Assembly: GCA_036937835.1 (NCBI GenBank)
Contig: CM072860.1
Span: 7,147,001-7,211,000 of the forward strand
Direction of reading: 5' to 3'
Length of the DNA stretch: 64,000 bases
Source: Pampus argenteus
Lineage: Eukaryota > Chordata > Actinopteri > Scombriformes > Stromateidae
Every line of letters starts with the position of its first letter. The first letter of the stretch is position 1. A program made the position numbers and the translations under genes. A model generated the notes under the pieces. The model saw only the letters and a list, made by a program, of their open reading frames with translations. It was not told where the DNA came from and did not search any database. Positions 1 through 11,300 of this stretch are shown here, piece by piece.

Positions 1-1500
1 ATTGAAGCATATAAATAGAAAAAAACAAAACAATGTTAGTGGGCCTCTGCTGAAGGCTGAATAGGTTGTTCCTTATTAAAAAACAAAAACAAGGTTCATC
101 CACCAAATAACGTGATGTTTGGATGTACTAGGAAAGGCATAATCACTCAATCAATTTGTGATCTATAGTAGAACCAGCTATCACTCCCCACCGAGGTTTT
201 CTCATAGCCTTTAGTAAAGGTTAATAGTTCACATAACAGTGATTTCATTCAGTTTCTCAATTGTTCATTGTCACAAAACCACCGTTTGGTTTTCTTTTGG
301 CCTGTAAAATCTACAGCTGAGGCTGTATCAAATTCTTAGCTTAGAAAATTGAGCCGGGTACAATGCGCAGGTATAAATCAGCATCGCGGTTACTCAATCA
401 GACACTTGACATGTTTGAGTGCAGGTATGAAAACAGATATGCTGACTGCAGTAGTCTGTCTCTCTGTCTCTGAGAGTACTATTGTAGGATGCTAGATGTT
501 GGTGTCTGCAGGGCTGCGTTGTTCATCAGAAGGTTTGGGTTGCTGCCACAAAAGCAACTTTTTCTCAAAACACAATTGGTCATAGTCATCTGTCTCCCCG
601 GGCCATTGCTGTTATTTTATTTTATTTATTTTCTGTAGCCTTACATTAAAGGGCTGCACACTCGACTGTGTTATCAACAGACCTTTATGCATTGTTGTCT
701 AGTCAGTGACGTGGACGTGAATTAATCACGTCTTGGAATCATTACTTGAACTGTGTTGATCATTACACGTGGAAGGTTACTGCTCAACATTGCTTAATCC
801 AACAGGCTGACCTTGAAGTAAATGAAGCCCTACAAATAGAAGAAACACCTTTGATAAATAAATAAATAAAAACACCCCTCTGCACACATGCACACAAACT
901 GAGGTCCAGCCTGACAACAAAATCAATATAATATGCCCACAGGGACTTATAGTGTCTCTGCAGCTATTAGTTATGAGTTTATAGTGACCTTACTGTACGT
1001 GGTTGCATTTTTTATGGAGTTTGTGCTGGTATTGACCTAACAATGAGACTTATCTGAATGCCAGCAGTGACCTGTCACCCACACTTTGAGGTACGTGTAC
1101 TTCACTTGCTTTTAGCAGTGGTGTGTGGAGTAAACAAAGAATGTAAAAGTAGAGTTGCTTTATAATAATATTTACTGAAGGAGAAGCAAGAGTACTTATA
1201 TAAATAACTACTAGTAAGTAAGAGTTAAAGAGTATTATCTCATAAAAAACTACTCAAGTAGTCAGTAACTTTATTAGATGCAACTTTATTACATTGATGT
1301 GCATCTTCCAACCTATCGTGTCAGTAAAAATATACTGTATATACTGTACTACGTGTATGTGTCTACTGTGATAATGTAGATTTAGCTGTCAAACAGCTCA
1401 TACACATGTGTTGTCTCACGTTTACCATCTGACAAGAATTAACACACACACACTTTTCTACCTCCAAAATAGCCACGTCCAAGTACACATTCCTGCAGTG
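1..1500. other. Upstream flank with no gene seen
   Basis: AT-rich flank upstream of the putative promoter. No exon-like coding segment with good splice sites was recognised on either strand. It contains short A/T-rich simple stretches, for example around 620 and 860, a short AC run at 1442-1453, and a diverged repeat-like block at about 1080-1330 that is listed separately. If the promoter call is right, this is the proximal 5' flanking region of the gene. Confidence 0.6.
1080..1330. repeat. Possible diverged interspersed repeat (AGTA/ACTCAAGTA-rich)
   Basis: The block is dense in overlapping GTAAGTA, AAAGTA, ACTACTCAAGTAGTCAGTAACT and TACTTAT words. This resembles the AGTA-rich non-autonomous repeats common in teleost genomes. 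I recognise the style rather than a specific family, and I see no clean terminal inverted repeats or target-site duplication. A similar AATACTTT-rich patch lies at about 56340-56450. Confidence 0.3.
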
Positions 1501-1531
1501 GACTTAGGGATGTGTGTGTCTGTGTGTGTGT

Positions 1532-1547
1532 GGGTGGGGAGGGGGGG
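1532..1547 (+). promoter_or_regulatory. G-quadruplex-type G tract
   Basis: GGGTGGGGAGGGGGGG supplies four runs of at least three guanines with one-base loops, the classic pattern for an intramolecular G-quadruplex on the plus strand. It sits about 45 bases upstream of the CRE within the putative promoter. The G-rich side is the non-template strand if transcription starts upstream of it. Confidence 0.5.
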
Positions 1548-1589
1548 TGTCCAGGAGAGTTGGGAGAGGGAGAGTGGGACTTCGCTGAC

Positions 1590-1597
1590 TGACGTCA
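1590..1597. promoter_or_regulatory. Perfect cAMP response element
   Basis: TGACGTCA is the full palindromic CREB/ATF consensus, here in CTGACTGACGTCACCCCC context. A full CRE close to a transcription start is typical of activity-responsive neuronal promoters, which would fit a synaptic organiser gene. The site is seen directly. Its use is inferred. Confidence 0.5.
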
Positions 1598-1610
1598 CCC
1601 CCACTTCACA

Positions 1611-1627
1611 CCTCTCTCTCTCTCTCT
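1611..1627. repeat. (CT)n tract
   Basis: Uninterrupted CT dinucleotide run, complementary to the GA tract that starts about 67 bases downstream. Confidence 0.9.
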
Positions 1628-1693
1628 GTTTTTGTTTCTGTCACTCTACTGTTTTTCTGCGCCTGGTGTTTCAGTCCGTGCTCAGGTCTTGGC

Positions 1694-1788
1694 AAAGAGA
1701 GAGAGAGAAAGGGAGAGAGAGAGAGAGAGACAGACAGACACACACAAAGAGAGAGAGAGAGAAAGAGAGAGAGAGCGAGGGAGAGCAG
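1694..1788. repeat. Imperfect (GA)n tract with CAGA/CACA interruption
   Basis: Nearly pure purine GA repeat broken by a short CAGACAGACACACACA segment in the middle. It lies between the CRE and the 5'UTR exon. Such GA tracts can bind GAGA-type factors and exclude nucleosomes, and with the upstream CT run it could fold back into a hairpin. Confidence 0.9.
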
Positions 1789-1875
1789 GGGCTGTGTGTC
1801 CCGGCCACACCGCACTCTCCAAACACAACCACAGTCGACCGATCCAAACCAGAGAATATATTATCCGCGCTTCAC

Positions 1876-1977
1876 ATGTTTGTCGTCCTCTCGTCCACAA
1901 CATCGTTACTGCCGGCAACTCCGGGAAAGAACCGACATAAGAGCAAACAGGAGGGGACAAAACAACCAGAAGACTAA
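1876..1977 (+). other. Upstream ORF of 33 codons
   Basis: ATG to TAA frame of 33 codons inside the putative 5'UTR exon. The start context is weak, with C at -3 and T at +4. The peptide is Ser/Thr-rich at first and then basic, with no recognised domain. It would matter only if transcription starts upstream of it. Confidence 0.3.
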
Positions 1978-2050
1978 GAAACCCCGAGGACGGATCTTTT
2001 CTTTTTCCTCCACGTTATTTCATTTCCAAGGACTCGGCTGTCATTACTGG

Positions 2051-2056
2051 ATGTAA
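2051..2056 (+). other. Minimal start-stop upstream ORF
   Basis: ATG is followed immediately by TAA, a minimal start-stop element that can stall ribosomes in other genes. The context is weak (T at -3). It directly precedes the A-rich stretch of the 5'UTR exon. Confidence 0.3.
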
Positions 2057-2172
2057 AAAAAAGAAAAAAAAGAAAACAAAAAAAAACTAAACAAAAAAAA
2101 CAACCAACAAACTCTCCACTTCTCTTTGCTGAAGAAAAAACAAGAGAGACTGAGTTTGAAACTGACCGCAAA

Positions 2173-2183
2173 ATGGTGATAAG
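2173..2183 (+). other. Strong-context AUG split by the first donor
   Basis: AAAATGG has A at -3 and G at +4, a near-ideal initiation context, and lies 11 bases before the splice donor. The frame reads M-V-I and then two bases of a codon. If joined to the exon starting at 34884 it becomes MVIRL followed by TGA, a five-codon uORF ending 76 bases before the first main-frame ATG. If an unseen exon is inserted instead, the frame could extend. Confidence 0.35.
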
Positions 2184-2940
2184 GTAAGATTACTGTGAGT
2201 TTGCTGCCGCAGTGATTTCAGGTGTGAAGTTGGGAACCTGCTTTAATCCTGCGGACGCATACAGGCTGCATACCTGACGCTTTATTCTGGGAGATGACCG
2301 TTTCATTTATGTGTTTAATAATTGTTTTTACGCACATCTTATCATTATGGACGTGCGCAGCCTTGAATAGATACAGTAGAGCTCCCAGAGCCACATTACA
2401 GTATGAAATACGGCTTCGTGATACATTGCACTGAATGAGCTTCATTCACTGGTTACGTCTCTGTGCCTACACATAACTGCATGTGTGACGGTGCAGGTGG
2501 AATATGTTGTGTTATGGTGTGTGGTTGGAGGTTGCGATCAATGTATATATATATATTTTTTATAATTGATCACCACGTCATGATACATATTGTTGATCGT
2601 CTTAATACTGCGGTCGAGGCTACATGTTATTTGTTCCCCTTCATGTTCACTAAACGCGGGATAGAACCGAGCAGCTCAGGCGTGTTTTATTTTAAGCCGT
2701 GGCTCTGTCATGTAAATACACATCATTTAGTGCGACCCGTTTAAAGTTGAGGAAGCCTTGTGCAGCTTCCAGCGAGTGTCGATGGTGAAGAATTTCAAAG
2801 TGCATTCCTGTAACTCTCCAGAGATCCCTCATCTTATCAGTCTTATTTTTAGAACTAAGTTGTCTGTGCTTATTTTTCTTTTTTTTAAAGAGCTCACATA
2901 GTTTGTTTGTTTGTTTTTGTATTTATTTATAAGCAAAATA

Positions 2941-2995
2941 TCAGTCAGTCAGTGAAGCAGGCAGGCTGGCAGAGCGTCAGTCAGTCACGCAAGCC
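2941..2995. repeat. Imperfect CAGT/GCAGG short tandem repeats
   Basis: A stretch with TCAGTCAGTCAGTGAAGCAGGCAGGC-like degeneracy, made of short TCAG and GCAG units repeated twice or three times and again at the end. It is low-complexity sequence without an assigned family. Confidence 0.5.
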
Positions 2996-3406
2996 TTCTG
3001 TCAATCAGGTGAAAGTGAACCTTTATTTCCAGTTGAGCTGTACACACCACCTGTGCTCAGTGTGCCAGTTGAGCCACTAGGGGACTCATTCTCTCCAGCT
3101 AGTGAGGAGGGAATGCAGTAGAGAGGAGAAGGGTACCCTGGCAAGACCCCCCCTACCATTACTGAATAAAACTTTAGCTTAGGACCACAAAACATCATCA
3201 TAATTTGAATATAAATATAATATCAAAAGATCCTAGTATAATTTGTTAGATATACTTGTTGAAAATAGACGTGTAATGTGTAATTTGTGTTAGGAAGAAC
3301 AAAAAAAAAAAATCTTCGTTGTTGTATACATTGCTGTCTGAACCAAATGAAAATGCAGGAATTGTGGGTTGGAGTAGGCTAGAGAGGTGTTCAAAAAGCC
3401 AGCAAG

Positions 3407-3464
3407 TGTGTGTGTGTGTGTATGCGTGATTAAGCATGCAAATTAGTGTGTGTGTGTGTGTGTT
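3407..3464. repeat. Two short (TG)n runs
   Basis: Two TG runs of about 16 bases each, separated by about 25 bases that include a canonical octamer ATGCAAAT (3436-3443). Confidence 0.85.
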
Positions 3465-4817
3465 TGTCCAAGCAATTCCCTGTTTTGTTTTTTTGTTGGT
3501 TTTTTATAGCCAGTAAGCAGTCCAGGAAAGCACACCCCAGCGCCGCCTCCGTCTTACGTGTTTTACAGTTCCCGTCTTAAAAACAATTAGCACTTGCCCA
3601 ATTTTGACACAGAGCAATTAACGCTGTCACCACATGTTCGATTTCCAATTTTGCTGTTACGACAGCAGAGCTCAACAAAAGAGGCAAAATGGATATGCAC
3701 CAAAGTGGTGTTCAGTTTAAGTGCTGCTATCCAAAGTCGCTGAAGGGAGCAAAGTGTCTCAGTCATGGAAAAGCAGTACTGATGCAGTAATCTTCTCTCA
3801 AAGTCCTTTTTTCCATCATCCAAAATAATATATAGCTTCTCAGAAAGCTTAATGTAAATTTTGAAAAGGTAATTGTGTATTAGAGTGTAAAAGAAATTCA
3901 AAGGGGCAAAGGAGTCAGGCTCTTTTTGTGCCATCCGCCAGTGTGTGTGTGTGTGTGAAGGATACAAACGGTTCATAGCATGCAAGCTATTAAATTGAAA
4001 AATCATAACGGTTTAGAAACTGCCTATAAGGGAGTTAGGGCATTTTTTTGCGTGCCTCCTGATCTACCCCCTTTCTCCTTTTTTTGTGCCTGAAGCACAT
4101 TCTAAAACCATATCCTGTATTTTTTTGACAGTGTCTGGAAGGGACAGCTGGATATTTTCAAGACTGGATGTTTAGAGGGCAGTCAAAAATGTCTTTCAGA
4201 TGTCCTTTTCGTGTGTATTATTTTTCCAATGCACACTCACCTCACTAAGTGATTTTACAAGCATTAATACGCGTGTAGACTAAATGTTAAACTCAATAAC
4301 ATGAGCTCATTGATATATATAACATTTAACGTAACAGTGGCATCTTGAAGGAGTACGACAGCTTTGAATATGTCCCTCTTCAGCACAAAGGCAAACCCTC
4401 TTAAAAACAAGTGTGCCTGCACCTCACAGTCTCATTGTCTTAGCACAGCCAAATAGCTCTGACTCACTGCTCTATTTTCAAGAAAAGACAAAAAAAAAGA
4501 GCAAAAAAAAAAAAAAAAAGTTTGTTTCCTATCTGTGAGTATGTGTGTGCCTTTGCCTGTGTGAGCAGTACTTCAGGAATTCCAAGGCCAGGGCCCCTAT
4601 TACGAGTGTGGAATGAGAAATCAACACTTACATTACAAAAATGGATACGCAAACATAGAGGCCACAATTATCAGGCGCCGTGGTGTTGGAACTGGTGGAG
4701 ATGGAGTGCCAATAGGTCTGTTAGCAATCACCCCCCTCACTGCCTGCCCTCTGTAATCCAGTGGGTGTATTCTACCTTATTTTTTTTGCCAGCAACAGCC
4801 CTTAACAACTACCCACT

Positions 4818-4865
4818 GACTGGCAGGCTGGCGGGCTAGCTGGCAGGATGGGTGGTTGGCGGATG
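4818..4865. repeat. Degenerate GGCAGGCTGGC-type minisatellite
   Basis: Overlapping CTGGCAGG, CTGGCGGG, CTAGCTGGCAGG and GGTTGGC units form a short GC-rich imperfect tandem array in otherwise AT-rich intron. Confidence 0.5.
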
Positions 4866-6040
4866 CAGAGGAAGTTTGACTGGTAGAGGTCACATTGGAG
4901 GAGGGGTCACAGCGGTGATGCTGTGTATGAGCGAGAAGGCGAGAGGGTAGCAAGGTGTATGCCCATGTGTCCTACTGTATAATGCGCATGAATATATGTG
5001 CATGCGTTTTGTGTATTTTGCACTGCCGTTTTTCTTCACGTTAATCACCCAGTGTGAGTGCCTGTGCGTCTGGGGCCTCCAGCTGACTACAAACCCACTT
5101 CACAGAGGCCAGCTTGATGCATTGTGACAAATGAGAAAGCAGTTTGATTTCGCACAACACTGAGCTGCACCGCAGCATAATGAAGTGATCATGACTTTAC
5201 CCTTGGTTCACTTTGGCCACAGTCCCGCTGTGTTTTTCCCTTCTATTCTATCGCTTCACTCACTTATTTACTTGGCAAGCATTTCCTCCCGTAACCTCTA
5301 GTACTGCATAACTAGCGTCAAGGGTGGGTTGCTTGATAAAAACCACTGCTACGGGGCATTGGTTTTACACATAGGGGAACGCTAGCAGATTTTTATTGAT
5401 ATTCAAGTTGCCACTGGGTTGGAGTAATAAGAAGCCTATTTTCACACCCAAGCAAAATCACCTCTACTGTCCATCACCCGTCAGGGCAGAAAGCTGAGGC
5501 ATAATATTGTTTGGCAGTGCAGGGAGCGCAGGGCTTTAGTTGAGCTTGTTTTTTTCTATTTACTCTTATTCTCTCTTTTTGTTTACTTTTTTTATATTTT
5601 CTTTCTCTCCGTCTCAGATGTGACTCGTCAAAACAAAGTGTCACGGAAAACAGTCCCCTGCCTTCCCCATCCTTTCATCCTGATTCTATTACATGTGTCT
5701 CCTTCGGTGAAATTTACCTATATTTGTTATAACACACAAAGCACAGTGTCACTTCCAACATGGTTCAAGTTAGGATCTAGTACAACGCAGAATGCTTCGC
5801 CTTGAGGCTTTGCCTCCAGGCTTTGCGTACAGGGAGAGTACCAGCATGTCAGAAACAGGGAGGACTGCTTTTCCACCGCAGCTGTCCTTTGCTCGCAGAT
5901 TGGGTTTCACCAGATATGATGGATGCCAAACGCCTGTAACCAGTTGTGAAGACACAGAGGGGGAGGTAGTACGCTGGTATGGATTTGGATAGGGGTCAGT
6001 GGCACTGACAGAGGAATTTTGACCTTGAACTCCGATTTGA

Positions 6041-6085
6041 ACACCCACACACACCCACACACACATACACACACATACACACACC
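6041..6085. repeat. Interrupted (CA)n microsatellite
   Basis: CACACACACCCACACACACATACACACACATACACAC-type array. The reverse strand reads as a Cys/Val-rich open frame, which is an artefact of the repeat. Confidence 0.85.
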
Positions 6086-9000
6086 TCACAAATATTCAAC
6101 TAACAGCCTATGACTTGACTATTAGCACTTTGTGAAAGTTAGGACCAATTAGAAGAGAACTACAGACAGCAAGTGAAACGTAATAAGCCCAATTTCAAAT
6201 ATTGAAATGTAACAACTGGAATGAACTATAAAAAAGGTAGCTTGGTGATATTTTTAAGGACTTCATTCTGATAGTGTTGCAACCCGAAACATTATTTCTT
6301 TTTCTCATTTTCTCTTATCTTAATTTTTGGGAAGCTGAGAGCAGAATCCACTGAGGTTCATTTGAATAACTGGCAGAATGAGGAAATAAAAGCTGGAGGA
6401 AGAAATGGAAGTGGCGGTCGGCTCTGTGCATTCATGTCACACAGCTTTATCAAATTATTCCACAATAGCAGCCACACAAGTGATGGAATTTCAATTAAAG
6501 TATGACAGTTTTAGAATTTGTTTCTACTCGCAAGAGAGCCAGTGGGGGTTATGTTTCATGTGCTGGGGGGCAATGGAGTGGACAGCGGGGAGGGTCTCAT
6601 ATAGAAGACATATTTTCCAGTCTATATTCTCCATCTACCCACCTCCCTACTCACTCCCCCACCATCCTCCATCAAAAGGCAATGACTTAGCTGAAACACT
6701 ATTGTTCGGAGGCACTAAGCAGTTAGAGCCTGGAGCAGGGCAAAAATGAGGTGTTATGATAAAGGTCTTTGCAACGTGAAGTCAAAAATTGAGCCTTTAG
6801 TTGATAGGCTCCTTCCAAGAACAATTACGCTACCTGCTGTGCCAAATAGAAGGGTGCCAGAGATAAGTGCAAAGGAGCAGTGCTCAGCTCAGACTGGTGG
6901 CTAGCTCGTAAACTGGAAAAGAGCAACGTATATATATGACCCTCAGGGGCTGTAAACTCTTTCAGAGCTAAATTTGTAACACATGCTAGCTCACAAACAT
7001 CCATGCACATACACACATGCCAAATATGTGCAGACACACACAATGAGGTGAAAGACTGTATAAATATGGAAGAACTAATCCTATAAACAGACAGAACATG
7101 CAGTGTTTTTTAGCTGCAGCAGCCCTGCAGAAAACGAATTGCATAAAATAAATCTAAAAGAGCTAACTTTTATCTTAAATTCTTTTTTTTTTATTTCCTA
7201 GACTCACACTGGAAACTGGCAAAGAGAAAACTCCATTAAAAAGTGCAGTGACATTGCCACATAGCAATTTCACGAATGAGGAATGCATTTAATAGTGGAT
7301 GGATTTTTCATAATTTGGAAGTGTTTCCCCAATTTGTGCCATAATTCTTGAAGTGACACATGTTGTAATGGGATCCAATGTCTCCAGTCCATTCACAAAG
7401 TCTGGTAGAAAAATGTTTAATCATGTATGGATATCCCACATGAAAAGCAAGAAATATAGTGCAAAGACTAGACAGATTAACATAGTGTAAATATTTGTTC
7501 TTTATTATTCCTCATTTATCTTTCCATTTCAATTCAAATTTAAATTCCTGCATCATGACAAGGTTAAGAGTCAATGTTTAAATTCTGTGTAACCCCGGCA
7601 TTCTCTCTCTACTCAATCTGCAATTATAGCTAGCTGCTTTGAAGAAGCCAGGCGGAACTAAAATGACTTTTCATGTCCGGTATAATGACTGCCATTTGGA
7701 AGCGAATACAGAGAGAGAGGGCAAGAGAGCTGGAGCTATAGAGAAGAGATGGCGGGAGGGGCAGAAGGAGGGGACAATCAGTGGATGAAAATAGTTTAGG
7801 TCACCTCTGGTTCTGATCAGACAGCCCAAACCAACCACCTTTCCTTCTGTCATTCCTCACACATGAATCTGACACATTTTCCTCTCTTTTTTTTTCCCCT
7901 CACTCTGCTGTTCACTGAAACTTTTACCCTCTTCTCCCACTGTCTCCATCTTTCCTGCCATTGGTCTCCATTCATTTGCCATCAACGGAAGCTAAGCAGC
8001 TTTAAAGCGGATTACAAGATGAATTGTATGGAGAGAGACGCCGTATATTCTCTTTAGGGTGGGCCACTACTGCCAAAGGCCAGAGCTGAGTGCTGTTACC
8101 TGGGTTAGCAGCTGGCTATCTTTTACACTTCCCTCACTAATGAGGCTGGACAGTTGGGGCTGAAGTTATAGTGCAGACTGGATGCTGTGTTGATAATCTA
8201 TTATTTAGAGTCTCATGAGGAGGCTGGTCTCAAGAATTTCATGCATGCATTTTGCAAAGCAAATTGTAGCCTGGGGGAAACACAAAGCTCTGTGTGGGAA
8301 AGAAATGAGTGAGTATTAGACATTAATGTGACTTGCAGCATTTCCTTGTCCTGCCTATTTCAAACCTGCCAAGAGCTGCAAGTTTTTTTGTATTTTGTCA
8401 TTTTTTTCCCCATCAAACTAGGAAAGGAACGTTGCTCATACAGATGTGCTTGAGCGACGCTAGCAATGCTGACACCACAATTTGACACTTAGGATCGTCT
8501 TTGTCTTTTTTCATTCAGTGTTTTATATATTTTAGGGATGACAGATGAAGGTTGTGCTTGCGTCTTCAAACAGCCGACACAGAAGAACGGGGTATATCTT
8601 TCCGTTCCCTTTTCATGTATATTTCAGGAACTATTTCACAGGGGTTTCGAGGAGTTGCATCACACTGTTATAGATAACACTGCGCAGACAGACTTGTTTA
8701 TATTTAGTCAGGCTAGAAAACTATGGCGCACATGACCCCAGCGCCGTATTTATAGAATAATACCAGTGTGTAAATGTACTTAGGTGCCAGGGGCTATTAG
8801 AGCAGTTTTTAAAACATCTATTTCCCAGAAGTCCTATTCATTGACATGGAGCATCAAAATATTAGAAATGCATAATGGCCCAGTACCAGTCATATAAAAT
8901 TAGCAAATAAGGCGCAATGAGGCATCTGTATCCACTAACTTTTACAGCCCCATGAATCCATTTGGAAATTTACTATATTTGGACCTGTGTATACGCAAAT

Positions 9001-11245
9001 CTACTGGGAGATGAGATGGCAACAGTTAAACATAGAAAGGCAGTTTTGGCGAGAGCTGTTTAGCAGACTTGGGTTACTCTTAAATGAAGTTCACGCAGAA
9101 TGGATCAAGATACTACAAATCGCTTGGAGAGACAGATAGCATAAATAACATACACATACCAAACCCTGTGAAGTCACCAAGTTATTCATTACCCACATGT
9201 AATGCAGATCCGTATCATGACAATGTAATGTTGAGATTTGCCCACAGTGTGAAATTGGCCATGTGACGAAGAAAGGAACTGCTCAAGTCATCAAGCCATC
9301 AGAGTTACAGTGAGAGAAATTGGCCGTGTCTTCCTGTATATTATCCTATTCCACTCACTGGCCTAATTTTCAATTGCTTTACGACACACTGCACGCTCAA
9401 ATGCAAATTATACAGGTGCAAACTTCAGAGAATACCATAAACCATCCGTGAAATCCCAAAAAAACATATAGGATATACACTAAACTACAATTTAGGTGAC
9501 CTCTAATACAGAGATTTTCCACTGAATTTCTGGTGCTGTTCAAGGAAAGTCCATGTCAGGTGTAGGGCAACGTAACCCAAGCTGCCACACTTAATCCTCC
9601 ACCTACCGCTACCTTGTCCTTGCATGTGCTCTCCCGTCGATCTACCCTAAAGAAACATTCCACGAGAGTTTTAGCACCAATGTAACTGGACACCATCATG
9701 CCTCGAGTGTGCCTTTGACAGTGAGAAAGGGAGAGTTTTTTGGAATTGGAATACTTGGGTACGGCCTTCTCATTTTTCCAATCTGCAAAAAGTTTAACAC
9801 AACATGCTACTAGGTTTACAAGACGTCAGGCAACAAATAACCCTCAGGTCCTAGATAGCAAAGGCTAATATGAGGTTTGGCTGAAAATGAGAAGACGACA
9901 TGTTGTGCAAGAGTGACTACCTACTGGTATGGTTTGTCAGAGTGTCATGGGGGTGGGGGATTAGAAGAGTGGGTGATAGAAAAAGGGGTTGCTAACAGAC
10001 ATAAATATAAATATACGCATGATTAGAGGGACTAGGAGTGGATATTGTGATGATTAAAATATTATAGAGACTGAAAAATAGACACATAGCAACAAAACAA
10101 ACAAGGGGAATGTGGGAAAGACATACGACTCAAATATATCAAGAGAAACTTAACCACACAAATGGATAATCTGACAGCGGCCCAGGAGAAACAAGTCTAC
10201 TCGAACCTTGGCACCATGGCTACAGTTTAAACTGAGATTAAGATATAGTGTGACATGGTTTACCAACTTTAAGTGTCATCCATATTAGATGGCTTGCCTC
10301 AGGTCTAGACAGGGAAAAGGGTCAATTACAGCAGTATTAACAGAAAGGTAATATGCATCAAAAGTGTGGATAGATGGCAATTTAGCTGTTGATGCTAGCT
10401 GTTACCCCTCAAGCTTTTATATTGCAAATGGATTTCCTTTCGCCATAGCTGATTTTTTTTATTCCTGTGACACTCCAAGAGGAGTGTGTGTATGTGTGTT
10501 TTACAGTACTGGGTTGTTTTTTTTTGTGTCACAGTCGATTGAAAGGTTCATTTGGTAACCATGAAACCACATTACAATGCAATTCCTTCCTTTCCCTTCC
10601 TTCTGCTCTCTTTCCCATTTTCCCACCCTCTGCCGTCTTTTGGAAACCTTCCCGACCATCTATTGTGATAAGCTAAACACAGAGCTGTGAGGAGGATGTC
10701 CTGCACTAGTTGCTCGCCATATTGTCGTCTTGCTCCTCTTCTTGGACTGCGAGCCTGTATAACACTGCACCGGGGAATTAACCTCTGCTGCTATTTCTTT
10801 TATATTATATTATATGCATTTTTTTGCAATGGCCTCTCCAACAGGGCTGCAAGGGGAGAAGTACTGTAAATGTTGCCAAATTACTGACAGTTTCTCTCTT
10901 GTCCAGCTGTATAAATACACACTGAATGTGATAAACAGCTCAGCCTCCCTTGCTTGTGGCTGCCTCTGGTGTAACCTTTAGAGAAATAAAAGGGCATGAC
11001 ATTCTGCTTTAAGTTAGTTGACGGTAAAGTGGGAAGTTAAATAAAGGAGAGTTTAGTTCAGTGAATGGGACATTACTACATTGTCACAGTTTGTGACCTT
11101 TCCCATTGATTCTGACAAGACAGGGTTTCTATCTGTCAAAATGGCCTACGCCGTTTGTAACCGATTCTTCCCTTCCTGTCAGTTTTTTTTTTCCTATCTG
11201 CCATCTGCAGTGACTGCATGACGCCACAGCTTCTGTGTCATCAGT

Positions 11246-11246
<1 letters not shown>

Positions 11247-11290
<44 letters not shown>

Positions 11291-11300
11291 GCGCACACGG
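11247..11300. repeat. (AC)20 microsatellite with ACGC extension
   Basis: Twenty uninterrupted AC units followed by GCACGCGCACAC. Likely polymorphic. Confidence 0.95.

Larger units (their letters stand above)
1500..1800 (+). promoter_or_regulatory. ptprd: Putative ptprd promoter region
   Basis: A dense cluster of promoter-type elements lies just upstream of a 5'UTR-like exon. In order it holds a TG run, a G-rich tract with four G3-or-longer blocks (1532-1547), a perfect CRE octamer (1590-1597), a CT tract (1611-1627) and a long GA tract (from about 1694). CpG dinucleotides become more frequent from about 1780 to 2240 than in the flank. No TATA box is placed with confidence, so the transcription start is unknown and probably lies between about 1640 and 1850. 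Assignment to ptprd rests on strand, position, the strong donor at the end of the exon and the lack of any other gene in the window. It is inference. Confidence 0.45.
1800..2183 (+). other. ptprd: Putative 5'UTR exon 1 of ptprd
   Basis: The segment downstream of the GA tract is moderately CpG-rich, contains a very A-rich stretch (about 2052-2105) and ends in a strong splice donor, ATAAG|GTAAGA. No long coding frame fits. The exon contains three ATG codons: a 33-codon frame, an ATG followed directly by TAA, and an ATG in ideal context 11 bases before the donor. If it is spliced directly to the signal-peptide exon, all three upstream frames end before the main start. The start of this exon is a guess because no transcription start can be read from sequence. 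It could also belong to an alternative transcript with other 5' exons that I cannot see. Confidence 0.45.

Noticed and set aside
1408..1977. 189-codon open frame over the promoter
   Set aside because: It starts at a non-ATG codon, runs through TG, CT and GA simple repeats and matches no protein. Only its last 33 codons start at an ATG, and these are kept as a possible uORF.
3587..4006. 139-codon minus-strand frame
   Set aside because: Low-complexity translation through a TG repeat, with no domain and no splice or promoter context.
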